Source: Saprospiraceae bacterium (GTDB lineage Bacteria; Bacteroidota; Bacteroidia; Chitinophagales; Saprospiraceae). From it: a DNA stretch of 8,984 bases. Location of the stretch: assembly GCA_020852155.1 (NCBI GenBank), contig JADZBJ010000298.1, forward strand, positions 1 through 8,984, given 5' to 3'. This document shows positions 1 through 6,739 of the stretch, in pieces. The position numbers and the translations under genes are program-made. Each line of letters starts with the position of its first letter. Positions within the stretch are counted from its first letter, which is position 1. Below the pieces are notes generated by a model. The model did no database searches and was not told the origin of the DNA. It was given only the letters and a program-made list of their open reading frames with translations.

Positions 1-1
1 C

Positions 2-1234
2 GTATCAGCCGACCATCCGGTGGTGCTGTACCATGCCAGCGGTCATGGTTTGATGGCCAACCAGAAAGCCATGCAGTTAGCGGGTGTGAGCCGTGAAACG
101 CCCGATCCGCCGGGTGGTCGCGTTGTCCGTGACGCGCATGGATTGCCCATCGGCGTTTTTGAGGAAAATGCCATGGAACTCATCGAAAAACCATTTTCTG
201 CCTGGAAAAATCAACGCCCTGAATCGGAAAAAGTCGCTGATTTTGATAAAACCACGGCTGCCGCCATTCAGGAATGCCTGCGCCGGGGCATTACGTCATT
301 TCAGGATGCAGGCAGCGATTTTTGGGAGTTGGCGCAGTACCGCCGACTGGCTGAATCCGGCCAGTTGAGCCTTCGCCTGTGGGCCATGATCTCACAGCCC
401 AAACCTGAAGACCTGGGCCGACTGGCTGATTATCCGCAAATCGGTCTGGGTAACGGACATTTTACCTCGCGCGCAGTCAAGGCTTATTTTGATGGCGCAT
501 TGGGTTCTTACGGCGCCTGGTTGTTGTCGGAATACACCGATAAACCCGGATTTTTTGGTCAAAACACGACTTCCACTGAAAGCATCAAGTCGGTAGCCGA
601 AGCGTGTCGCGATCGGGGTTTGCAGTTGTGCGTGCATGCCATTGGCGACCGCGCCAACCGCGAAATATTGAATATTTACGAAGCGGCAATGTCGTCAGGC
701 GCAACCCATCGCTGGCGAATTGAACACGCACAACATATTGACCCACAGGATATTCCGCGATTTTCGAAATTAGGCGTTACAGCCTCCATGCAGGCTATTC
801 ACTGCACCTCGGATGCGCCTTTTGTGCCCAAACGCTTAGGCTACGAACGCGCACGGACGGGCGCTTATGCCTGGCGCAGCCTCCTGGATTCCGGGGCGCA
901 CTTAGCCAACGGCACCGATGCTCCGGTGGAGGATGTCAACCCTTTGCCTTGCCTTTATGCCAGCATCACCCGACAATCACCGACGGGCGACGCGAACAGC
1001 CCTGCGTTTTTCCCGGAGCAATGTATGACGCGTCAGGAAGCCCTGCTGTCATATACGCGCTGGAATGCCTGGGCAGCCTTTGAAGAAAAGGAAAAAGGCG
1101 CATTAGAAACCGGCAAATGGGCCGACCTCATCGTGCTGGATACCGACCTGTTGCGCTGTGCCCCGACGGATGTGCTCAAAGCCAAAGTTTTGAAGACTAT
1201 GGTGGGCGGGAAATGGGTGTATGAGGTGAAATAA
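2..1234 (+). CDS. Amidohydrolase family 3 protein (YtcJ-like), 5' end outside the window
   Basis: Metal-dependent hydrolase of the amidohydrolase superfamily, YtcJ/family 3 branch; such enzymes hydrolyse amide or related C-N bonds, but the substrate cannot be told from sequence. The frame is open from base 2 (VSADHPVVLYHASGHG...), so the GTG at 20 is not the start; about 410 residues are present against roughly 530-560 for the family, so the N-terminus with the first metal-binding HxH is missing. Visible family landmarks are the Lys in VKAYFDGALGS (codon 479-481, expected carboxylated metal bridge), His in CVHAIGD (635-637), His in RIEHAQ (725-727), the catalytic Asp in NGTDAPVEDV (917-919), and the terminal GKWADLIVLD strand. 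No signal peptide can be judged. It ends 15 bases before the convergent lipoprotein gene. Family assignment is secure; substrate unknown. Confidence 0.92.
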   Translation, partial: VSADHPVVLYHASGHGLMANQKAMQLAGVSRETPDPPGGRVVRDAHGLPIGVFEENAMELIEKPFSAWKNQRPESEKVADFDKTTAAAIQECLRRGITSFQDAGSDFWELAQYRRLAESGQLSLRLWAMISQPKPEDLGRLADYPQIGLGNGHFTSRAVKAYFDGALGSYGAWLLSEYTDKPGFFGQNTTSTESIKSVAEACRDRGLQLCVHAIGDRANREILNIYEAAMSSGATHRWRIEHAQHIDPQDIPRFSKLGVTASMQAIHCTSDAPFVPKRLGYERARTGAYAWRSLLDSGAHLANGTDAPVEDVNPLPCLYASITRQSPTGDANSPAFFPEQCMTRQEALLSYTRWNAWAAFEEKEKGALETGKWADLIVLDTDLLRCAPTDVLKAKVLKTMVGGKWVYEVK

Positions 1235-1250
1235 AACGCTTCGGTTTTTT
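1233..1250. terminator. Possible weak bidirectional terminator between convergent genes
   Basis: AAAAC (1233-1237) can pair with GTTTT (1244-1248) around the loop GCTTCG, and the stem runs into six T at 1245-1250. It lies exactly between the stop of the amidohydrolase and the stop of the convergent lipoprotein gene. The stem is only 5 bp and mostly A-T, so this is a weak call based mainly on position. Confidence 0.3.
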
Positions 1251-1843
1251 CACTGTTCAATTTTCAGGTTAAACTTGCCTTCGGTTAAATGCACCTCGGT
1301 TGGATAGTACGGGTTTGGCCCCGTTGCCTCCCGGTCTTTCAAATGCGCTTCAAAACGCCCCTCTATAGTCTGCTGGACGGAATCGTATTTTAGGACTTCG
1401 ATGTAACTGCTTGCGTAGGTGGTGTCAATTCTATCTGCTCCTAATAATTGGTCTCCACCTATAAACCAAATCATTGACACCTTAGGCGTTCCATTATAAA
1501 CATTAGCCGAGGAATCACAATAACAATTAAACTTAAATCTACCACGCTCTGGTAGCAAATCTGTAACTACAAAATACTCAGAAATTGTATTATTAGGAAA
1601 CCCTCGATACCCAATTAGCCTAATTGTTTTTTTCCCGTTTACTGACCCTAAAAATTCGGCTTTAACCTGCCCGGCCCAAGATGTGTTATTCATCAAAAAA
1701 CTTGATTTTCCCAATTCAATAATTGGTGGGTCTGTCAAAATTGGTGGCTCAGTAACTGGCGGCTCGTTTGTAACTGGTTCTTCTTTTGTGCAGGAAAAAA
1801 GCAAGCAAACAGTCAGAAAACAGAAAAAATAAAGATGTTTCAT
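1250..1843 (-). CDS. Predicted surface-exposed lipoprotein, paralog A (third gene of operon)
   Basis: 197-residue lipoprotein. The start is the ATG at 1843, because a lipoprotein signal peptide follows at once, with lipobox LFSC and Cys18; an upstream in-frame ATG at 1882 would bury the signal. After Cys18 comes T-K-E-E, matching the Bacteroidota lipoprotein export signal K-(D/E)2, so the protein is inferred to reach the cell surface. Next are a Pro-rich linker (about 22-42, repeated PP), a core starting ELGKSSFLMN (43-52) with WAG (56-58), IRL (74-76), DLL (95-97), a CYCD motif (107-110) and DQLLG (131-135), and a C-terminal block (139-197). That block differs from the neighbouring paralog at only two residues. 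The core is probably a beta-sandwich domain like those of small Bacteroidota lipoproteins of unknown function (inference). It follows paralog B after 48 bases, with a hairpin in the gap. Function unknown. Confidence 0.85.
   Translation of the reverse strand: MKHLYFFCFLTVCLLFSCTKEEPVTNEPPVTEPPILTDPPIIELGKSSFLMNNTSWAGQVKAEFLGSVNGKKTIRLIGYRGFPNNTISEYFVVTDLLPERGRFKFNCYCDSSANVYNGTPKVSMIWFIGGDQLLGADRIDTTYASSYIEVLKYDSVQQTIEGRFEAHLKDREATGPNPYYPTEVHLTEGKFNLKIEQ
1252..1429 (-). repeat. Near-identical direct repeat, copy A (3' end of paralog A)
   Basis: This stretch aligns without gaps to 1894-2071; by eye about 8 of 178 bases differ, six of them silent. Similarity ends sharply at the stop codon on one side and at the IDTTY codons on the other. 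A second block of 31 identical bases is at 1704-1734, matching 2346-2376. The sequence between the blocks is strongly diverged. Confidence 0.9.
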
Positions 1844-1853
1844 GTTGAAATAG

Positions 1854-1883
1854 TATGGCCCCGTACTTTCATACAGGGCCATA
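1854..1883 (-). promoter_or_regulatory. Intercistronic stem-loop between the two lipoprotein genes
   Basis: TATGGCCC (1854-1861) pairs perfectly with GGGCCATA (1876-1883); inside, GTA (1863-1865) can pair with TAC (1872-1874). The hairpin fills most of the 48-base gap and ends 10 bases before the ATG of paralog A, without a T run after it. It therefore looks more like an mRNA-processing, stability or translation-limiting element than a terminator (inference). Confidence 0.6.
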
Positions 1884-1891
1884 TAAATTGT

Positions 1892-2470
1892 TTACTGTTC
1901 AATTTTCAGGTTAAACTTGCCTTCAGTCAAATGTACCTCGGTTGGATAGTACGGGTTTGGCCCCGTTGCCTCTCGGTCTTTCAAATGCGCTTCAAAACGC
2001 CCCTCTATAGTCTGCTGGACGGAATCGTATTTGAGGACTTCTATGTAACTGCCTGTGTAGGTGGTGTCAATGTGAGCAGTACCAATTAACTGATCGCTGT
2101 CAACCACCCAACCCATCAAAATTTCTGGTTTGCCATCTTTTATAAATGGATCAATATCACAAAAACAACCAAACGTATATTTATTGTTATTGGATAGTAA
2201 GTCAATAATACTGATACTCTCGGCAAAAGAAGCATTAATATTAATGCTGCCGTATAATCTAATGACAATATCACCGTAAGAAGTTTTGCCAAAGGTTTTT
2301 GCTTTTAGCTGTCCTGCCCACTCCTTTCCATTCATCAAAAACGAAGATTTTCCCAATTCAATAATTGGTGGGTCTGGTATAATAGGCGGTTCAATAACAT
2401 CCGATTCCTCTTTTTTGCAAGATGTTGTAAAAAAAAGGAAAAGCATCGAAAAATAAAACATGTATTTCAT
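1892..2470 (-). CDS. Predicted surface-exposed lipoprotein, paralog B (second gene of operon)
   Basis: 192-residue lipoprotein and tandem paralog of the next gene in the operon. The chosen start is the ATG at 2470, directly followed by a hydrophobic signal and lipobox TTSC with Cys18; the longer reading from 2521 lies inside the protease gene and would hide the signal. Cys18 is followed by K-K-E-E, matching the surface-export signal K-(D/E)2. A Pro-rich linker (about 25-37) leads to ELGKSSFLMN (38-47), WAG (51-53), IRL (70-72), DLL (90-92), a CFCD motif (102-105), DQLIG (126-130) and the C-terminal block (134-192) shared with paralog A. In the central part only roughly a third of residues agree with A. 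The ATG is 7 bases after the protease stop, with no convincing Shine-Dalgarno site, so translational coupling is likely. No function can be named; adhesion, protease partner or inhibitor roles are only conjecture. Confidence 0.87.
   Translation of the reverse strand: MKYMFYFSMLFLFFTTSCKKEESDVIEPPIIPDPPIIELGKSSFLMNGKEWAGQLKAKTFGKTSYGDIVIRLYGSININASFAESISIIDLLSNNNKYTFGCFCDIDPFIKDGKPEILMGWVVDSDQLIGTAHIDTTYTGSYIEVLKYDSVQQTIEGRFEAHLKDREATGPNPYYPTEVHLTEGKFNLKIEQ
1894..2071 (-). repeat. Near-identical direct repeat, copy B (3' end of paralog B)
   Basis: Partner of the repeat at 1252-1429, equal in length (178 bases), no gaps and about 95% identical by eye. It codes for the last 59 residues, of which 57 are the same in both genes. 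Centre-to-centre distance is 642 bases in direct orientation, so unequal crossing-over could delete or duplicate one gene. Confidence 0.9.
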
Positions 2471-2477
2471 AGCGGCT

Positions 2478-4442
2478 TCAAGGTTTGATGATGAACATAT
2501 TGATGGTCTGGGCATGACCATCCGGTTGAACTATGCGCAGCAATAAAAGACCCGTAGGCCATTTTTCATCCACTGGAATGCTCAACACACTGCCGCCATC
2601 ATAAGATTCCAGTATGCGCCCGTGCACATCTATCCAGGTGTATTGATTACAAGCCTGCGTTAGTTGAAGAACGGTGCCTGCTGCAACAGGATTGGGATAT
2701 GCTGTCAAAGGCTGTTTGATAGTAGCATTGTCGCGATCATCACCCGGTTCGGACAAGGTGCAACAAACCGGATCCAGTTTCACCCTGAAAATTCTGTTAA
2801 TAGTAATGCCATCCGATGATGTAATAACACACTTGACCCAATAATATGGGCAATCTTTATGTGACGGGATGGTTAGCGTCGTTCCAGTGCCCATTAATTC
2901 GGCATTGCTGTTGTCATAGGCAAAATAACCGGAAGAATTCCAGTACCAGGTTACTGAATATGGCCCAACGCCAGGGATACCGGTTGTAGGCGGGGTTATA
3001 TTGGCCGAAAAAGTAACCGGGGTTTTTAAATCACATGGCTGTGATGTGGCACCCGGGAACGCGGCCAACTCCTGGGTTGGAAAATAATTGGCTACTGTAC
3101 ACGCTGTACCCCGAATTTGTCGGGCATTGTTGGCCACAGGGTCTTCCGCTCTTCCGGTTAAAAAATTACCTACAGTAACATCAGGGTTAGAATAATGAAG
3201 CACCCAGGTTGCTGTGGCATCATAAAGATTACCTTGCTCGTCCTCAATGATAAAAGGTAGAGTTGGTAGCCCATTTGTAACTAACGTTCTTCTAATATCT
3301 GCTGTACCTATTAGCTCTCCATCAAAAGGAGGTGTGTAATATATTTTCTGCATCCCGTGGGCGCAAATAGGAGTATCATCATCTCCTCCGTCCCATGGCC
3401 AATTATGCCGACAACCCAAAATATGTCCAAATTCATGAGGAAAGTTACCTAAACCATAGAAAGCTGTTGCCGCAATTATTCCAAAACCATTTGACAACAC
3501 TAATTGATCTTGAGATTCAGGCAAACTTGCAAACCCGAACAACCCACTTCCGAACGGCCCGGTGTAAAAATCTTTAGTGAGGAGAAAAACCACATCAGCA
3601 TTATGCAAGTTCCTTTCACTATTAGACCACAATTTCAAAGCTTCGATATCTATGAACGGATCTCCATTGAATGTAAACCCACCTTTCTCAATCACTTTCA
3701 CTCTTACCGTTTTGTTCAGTATATTGCTATTGTAAAAAGCCATATTGATCTGGTTTTCACCGTTTTGCCCGAATTCATTTAGTGTAATACTGAAGTTTTG
3801 TTCCACATACGCTTTGGCATCGGGCGTGGCAATGACCAGAATGGAAATAATTGCAGGACAATTAGAATCTTCTGCCAGAAAACCATTGCAAGTTGGCGGG
3901 TCTGGCTCAACAGTGATATTCGGTGGTGGCGTCATTTCTGGCGGAATACCACAACTGCCGGCCTGAGCCACCCTGTGTACCAAAAACTGGCGGTTATTGT
4001 TAATCGGAGAGATGTCATAAACACCGTCAGATTTCATAACGAAACCAAACGTCCGGCCATTTCGATAATTGAAACACACATGCCCCATCTCATTGAGTAA
4101 CACACCAGACCATACAAAACCGTGTTCTGCATCATCTGTAATTTGAGTTGCTTCAGCAATCAACGTGTCTGGGTTGCCGGGCATCAGGAACTTCAATATT
4201 CCATTTTCTGCAAGGGATCGGACATCACCCGTCGAAATGATTGAAACCGAATAACTGACCGACGGATTATTGAGTAAATTATAACGGCTCATTTCTTCTG
4301 GGGAGAGTTGTGCTTGAGCCAATGTGTAAGGAGAGAAAAGAGCACTTTGCGCAAAACTTGATTCAAGTGCTGCAAAATGACTAATCAGCAAAATTATTGC
4401 CCCCCCCCTGTTTAAAAACAGGTTAAAAATTTTGAAAATCAT
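2478..4442 (-). CDS. Secreted metzincin-like (reprolysin-type) zinc protease with T9SS type A sorting domain
   Basis: 654 residues, first gene of the three-gene minus-strand operon. A signal peptide (about 1-32, hydrophobic AIILLISHFAAL, cut near SSFAQ/S) gives Sec export. Residues 33-160 resemble a propeptide. The zinc site HEFGHILGCRH (336-346) matches HExxHxxGxxH, with Glu337 as catalytic base. Downstream YSNPDVTVGNFLTG (417-430) and NNARQIRGTACTVANYF (438-454) are typical of bacterial reprolysin-like peptidases. Residues about 470-558 look like an Ig-like beta domain. The last ~78 residues (AYPNPVAAGT...ending NMFIIKP) are a T9SS type A sorting domain, so the product should cross the outer membrane and be surface-anchored or released. 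Oddities: a run of nine G in the signal-peptide code (codons 12-15), and no clear canonical Met-turn (RTIMxY-like) before YSNP; Met364 is the nearest candidate. Substrate unknown. Confidence 0.9.
   Translation of the reverse strand: MIFKIFNLFLNRGGAIILLISHFAALESSFAQSALFSPYTLAQAQLSPEEMSRYNLLNNPSVSYSVSIISTGDVRSLAENGILKFLMPGNPDTLIAEATQITDDAEHGFVWSGVLLNEMGHVCFNYRNGRTFGFVMKSDGVYDISPINNNRQFLVHRVAQAGSCGIPPEMTPPPNITVEPDPPTCNGFLAEDSNCPAIISILVIATPDAKAYVEQNFSITLNEFGQNGENQINMAFYNSNILNKTVRVKVIEKGGFTFNGDPFIDIEALKLWSNSERNLHNADVVFLLTKDFYTGPFGSGLFGFASLPESQDQLVLSNGFGIIAATAFYGLGNFPHEFGHILGCRHNWPWDGGDDDTPICAHGMQKIYYTPPFDGELIGTADIRRTLVTNGLPTLPFIIEDEQGNLYDATATWVLHYSNPDVTVGNFLTGRAEDPVANNARQIRGTACTVANYFPTQELAAFPGATSQPCDLKTPVTFSANITPPTTGIPGVGPYSVTWYWNSSGYFAYDNSNAELMGTGTTLTIPSHKDCPYYWVKCVITSSDGITINRIFRVKLDPVCCTLSEPGDDRDNATIKQPLTAYPNPVAAGTVLQLTQACNQYTWIDVHGRILESYDGGSVLSIPVDEKWPTGLLLLRIVQPDGHAQTINMFIIKP
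4400..4408 (-). repeat. Homopolymer of nine G (coding strand) in the protease signal-peptide region
   Basis: On the coding strand the codons AGG GGG GGG GCA (residues 12-15, RGGA) form G9, located 34-42 bases after the ATG. Runs of this length are prone to slipped-strand length change; a change of one or two bases would shift the frame within the signal peptide. Whether the length varies in this organism cannot be seen from one sequence. Confidence 0.85.
4407..4422 (-). other. Short inverted repeat abutting the G tract
   Basis: CCTGTTT (4407-4413) and AAACAGG (4416-4422) form a perfect 7-bp inverted repeat with a 2-base centre. It overlaps the last two bases of the G9 run and lies about 20 bases inside the protease coding region. 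It could act as a small mRNA hairpin or promote polymerase slippage next to the tract (inference). Confidence 0.5.
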
Positions 4443-4722
4443 AAAAAAATGAAATTAAATAAAGTGAAAGAAAATTTGTAGTTTACACTATCGTACAGAC
4501 AAAGAAAAGATAAAAAATGGTAACCCAAAAAATTAAATGTATAAATTCTGCAAAAAGTAATTTGAAAGTGCTGATTCATTGTGTAAATGAGCGATTGCTG
4601 ATGGCATTTTTTACTTTTATCGCTACTGTTTACCCCATTTTTAAAAATACAAGTCAAACCGAACTATTTTCTCAGCAAACCCGTTGTTGCCAATTCTTCA
4701 GTAGCATACCCGTTTCCCATTT
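4443..4722. other. AT-rich divergent intergenic region (protease operon / MFS gene)
   Basis: 280 bases separating two divergent starts, so it must hold the promoters of both the protease operon and the MFS gene. I could not find a clean TTG / TAnnTTTG pair with normal spacing on either strand; only 7-of-8 matches such as TACTTTTA on the + strand are present. Reading frames here give low-complexity, Phe/Leu/Lys-rich peptides typical of AT-rich non-coding DNA. No hairpin terminator or repeat was seen. Confidence 0.5.
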
Positions 4723-5985
4723 ATGCTTTTACGAATTTACAACATCTGGGCGGTGGCCTATACCGGCATCCCGTCGCGCATCTGGTTTTTGGCGCTCATC
4801 AATTTGATTAACCGCTGCGGCGGCATGGTCATTACGTTCATTTCATTGTACCTGACCCAAAAACTGGGGTTCAGCGTTGCAGAGACGGGCTATGTCATGG
4901 GCTGTTACGGCGTCGGTGCGATGGCGGGCACTTATCTCGGCGGTCGCTTGTGCGACAGGTTGGGTTATTACTGGGTACAGGTCTGGAGTTTAGTGCTCAA
5001 CGGATTTATCTTGTTGGGGCTGTTGTGGGTGCACGACTTCTGGGCCATGTGTGCGTCTGTGCTGCTGATGAGTGTAGCCTCGGAAGTGTTTCGTCCGGCC
5101 AATTCGGTGGCCATTGCGCAAAACTGCGAACCGGAAAACCGCACCCGTTCCATTTCATTGTACCGCATGTCGGCCAATATTGGCTGGGCCATTGCGCCCA
5201 CGCTTGGCGGATTGATGGTCGGTTTTGGCTGGCATTGGCTGTTCTGGATTGACGGGCTGACCTGTATTGCAGCAGCCCTGATGTTGCGCTTTCGGATGGC
5301 TCCACCAGCGCGGTTGCATACTTCTACCCAAGATATTACTGCGGCGTTAGCGACCTCCGGCGAACCATCTGCGGCAGAGGTGTCTATCAGTCCGTGGCGC
5401 GACGCCAACTTCCTCTGGTTTGTGGCGCTCACTTTTCTGAGTGCAGTGGTATTTATGCAACTGATATGGACAATTCCATTGCATTTCAAGACGAGTTACG
5501 GCTGGTCGGAGCAATTCATCGGTATGATGATCGCCTTGAATGGCTTGCTGGTTTTCATCATTGAAATGCCGCTAATCTATCGCATTGAAGGCAAAGCCGA
5601 CCTGATGACGTTCATTCGTCGTGGACTGATATGCTACATTCTGGCGTATGTATCCTTGTTGCTGCCATTTCCGGTGCTGGCTGCGGCGCTGTTGTACATG
5701 CTGATGATTTCTATTGGTGAAATATTCGTCATGCCGTTCAGTTCCAATTTCGTGCTGGGCCGGGCCAGTGTGTCGCGGCAAGGAGAATACATGGCCATCT
5801 ACATCATGGCTTATTCCATTGCCAATATTGTATCGCCGCTGTTGGGTACGCAAATTGTCACCCATTACGGCTACCATACCCTGTGGGGATGCATGACGAT
5901 ATTGGCAACGATTTCGTTGTCGGGGACTTTTTTCATTGCACGGCGTATTCAATCAGAGCGAACGCTACAAGTCGTTACTGATTGA
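4723..5985 (+). CDS. Major facilitator superfamily (MFS) transporter, 12 membrane segments
   Basis: 420-residue inner-membrane secondary transporter, a usual length for 12-helix MFS proteins of the drug:H+ antiporter type. Hydrophobic helices appear from about residue 20 to 46 and 56 to 76, and the loop 2-3 signature motif A is visible as GGRLCDRLGYYWV (73-85). Six N-terminal helices end near residue 190. A hydrophilic central loop (about 191-228) precedes six more helices, ending near 406 with a short basic tail. ATG 4723 follows the sequence CCATTT without a Shine-Dalgarno site, which is normal in this phylum; no better upstream start is evident. Drug or metabolite efflux is the likely role, but the substrate is not readable. 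Its last 11 bases overlap the convergent lipoprotein gene, leaving no room for an independent terminator. Confidence 0.93.
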   Translation: MLLRIYNIWAVAYTGIPSRIWFLALINLINRCGGMVITFISLYLTQKLGFSVAETGYVMGCYGVGAMAGTYLGGRLCDRLGYYWVQVWSLVLNGFILLGLLWVHDFWAMCASVLLMSVASEVFRPANSVAIAQNCEPENRTRSISLYRMSANIGWAIAPTLGGLMVGFGWHWLFWIDGLTCIAAALMLRFRMAPPARLHTSTQDITAALATSGEPSAAEVSISPWRDANFLWFVALTFLSAVVFMQLIWTIPLHFKTSYGWSEQFIGMMIALNGLLVFIIEMPLIYRIEGKADLMTFIRRGLICYILAYVSLLLPFPVLAAALLYMLMISIGEIFVMPFSSNFVLGRASVSRQGEYMAIYIMAYSIANIVSPLLGTQIVTHYGYHTLWGCMTILATISLSGTFFIARRIQSERTLQVVTD

Positions 5986-6418
5986 CCACTGCCGGTTGAA
6001 GTCCTGTAAGGTCTTTGTATAAAGTGAAAAAAGGCGCATCCTGGGCCGTTTTTCCGGGGTCAAAAGCGACGCGTTTCAGGCCGGATTTCCCGTCGGGAAT
6101 TTCTACGAAATGGTACATATTACCCGGCTTGTAGGTTTCCGCAGTGGACAGATCCAGTTGGGTCAGTCTTTCATAGAAGGCTTTGGCTTTTTTAGCCTTA
6201 GCCTTTTTTTGTTCTACCCACGCGCCGTTTGTACCTTCTTTTCGGAATAATTGTCCGTTTTCCAGCAGTAACCAGGCGGTTTCTGCGCCAGTGATGCCGC
6301 CGCCTTTGCCCCAGCGAATTTGTGGCTGTGGCAGGTTATCCGTTTTGTAACGAGTGGATTTGCAGGTGAAAAACAGGCCGCAGACAGCGGTCAAAAGCAG
6401 GAGGGTAATTTTTTGCAT
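5975..6418 (-). CDS. Small uncharacterised lipoprotein
   Basis: 147 residues, not recognised as a named family. The start at 6418 gives a lipoprotein signal peptide with lipobox FFTC and Cys19. The following K-S-T-R lacks the acidic surface-export signal, so the protein probably faces the periplasm (inference). Visible sequence features are RWGKGGGITGAETAWLLLENG (35-55, a Gly-rich strand/turn region), a Lys/Ala low-complexity stretch QKKAKAKKAKA (70-80) encoded by A6 and A7 runs, and a C-terminal half with NMYHFVEIPDG (100-110). The fold looks like a small mixed alpha/beta domain. It is transcribed towards the MFS gene and overlaps its end by 11 bases. An exact TAnnTTTG -7 element lies 21 bases upstream of the ATG. 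Confidence 0.83.
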   Translation of the reverse strand: MQKITLLLLTAVCGLFFTCKSTRYKTDNLPQPQIRWGKGGGITGAETAWLLLENGQLFRKEGTNGAWVEQKKAKAKKAKAFYERLTQLDLSTAETYKPGNMYHFVEIPDGKSGLKRVAFDPGKTAQDAPFFTLYKDLTGLQPAVVNQ

Positions 6419-6438
6419 ATAACGGAATAGTTGGAGGG

Positions 6439-6446
6439 CAAATATA
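6439..6446 (-). promoter_or_regulatory. Bacteroidota -7 promoter element for the 147-residue lipoprotein
   Basis: On the minus strand the sequence TATATTTG exactly fits the Bacteroidota sigma-ABfr -7 consensus TAnnTTTG and ends 20 bases before the ATG. No clear TTG -33 box is found at the usual 19-21 base spacing, so this is a half-supported promoter with a very short leader. Confidence 0.45.
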
Positions 6447-6449
6447 GAT

Positions 6450-6509
6450 CAGGATTTACTGGATTTAGGGATTTGCAGGATTTGTACCCTGATTTATGTG
6501 ATTTTAAAG
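6450..6509. repeat. Degenerate short tandem GGATTT repeat
   Basis: GGATTT occurs at 6452, 6461, 6469 and 6478, spaced 8-9 bases, with further GATTT copies at 6491 and 6500; several are preceded by CA or CT (CAGGATTT, CTGGATTT). Such degenerate patches are common in intergenic DNA of this phylum. No coding potential. Confidence 0.6.
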
Positions 6510-6530
6510 ATATGCGAGGAGTTGTCATCA

Positions 6531-6673
6531 GTGTGGGCCGCAGCCCCATCGGGGCGCAACGTCGGTAAAAGCGAGCGGCGGCGCCCGTAGGTCAGCCACC
6601 GCTCAGTATAGTGACACCCGCTCACGTGGGCGGGTGGAACGACGGCGGAGCGCCTCAAAGGACGCTGCACCGT
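6531..6673. repeat. GC-rich segment of four consecutive hairpins (structured repeat or ncRNA candidate)
   Basis: This GC-rich block contrasts with AT-rich flanks. Hairpins in order: GCCCC/GGGGC (6543-6547 with 6551-6555); GAGCGGCGGC/GCCACCGCTC (6573-6582 with 6595-6604, one mismatch); CACCCGC/GCGGGTG (6615-6621 with 6630-6636, perfect, loop containing CACGTG); and an imperfect stem 6642-6656 with 6659-6673. The phrase CCCCATCGGGGCGCAACGTC resembles a dispersed intergenic repeat I associate with Bacteroidota genomes (memory, not checked). A 97-codon frame across it (6611-6904) is not protein-like. Confidence 0.55.
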
Positions 6674-6739
6674 TTTCTGATATCCATTGAAAGTGTAAAG
6701 GTCTGGCTTTTACATGGCCAAAGCATAATTCGTGCCCTG

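Noticed and set aside
20..22. GTG 20 as start of the amidohydrolase
   Set aside because: The frame is open to the window edge and the residues before it (VSADHP) match the family; the missing N-terminus must lie upstream.
1844..1882. Upstream ATG 1882 for paralog A
   Set aside because: It would put 13 hydrophilic residues ahead of a perfect lipoprotein signal and begin inside the intercistronic hairpin.
2471..2521. Upstream start 2521 for paralog B
   Set aside because: It lies within the protease coding end and would bury the lipoprotein signal peptide.
4439..4807. Short frames on both strands in the divergent spacer
   Set aside because: They are low-complexity products of AT-rich DNA, and one overlaps the true MFS start in another frame.
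4968..5489. 173-codon minus-strand frame inside the MFS gene
   Set aside because: It is antisense to an intact 12-helix transporter, with no signal, domain or promoter.
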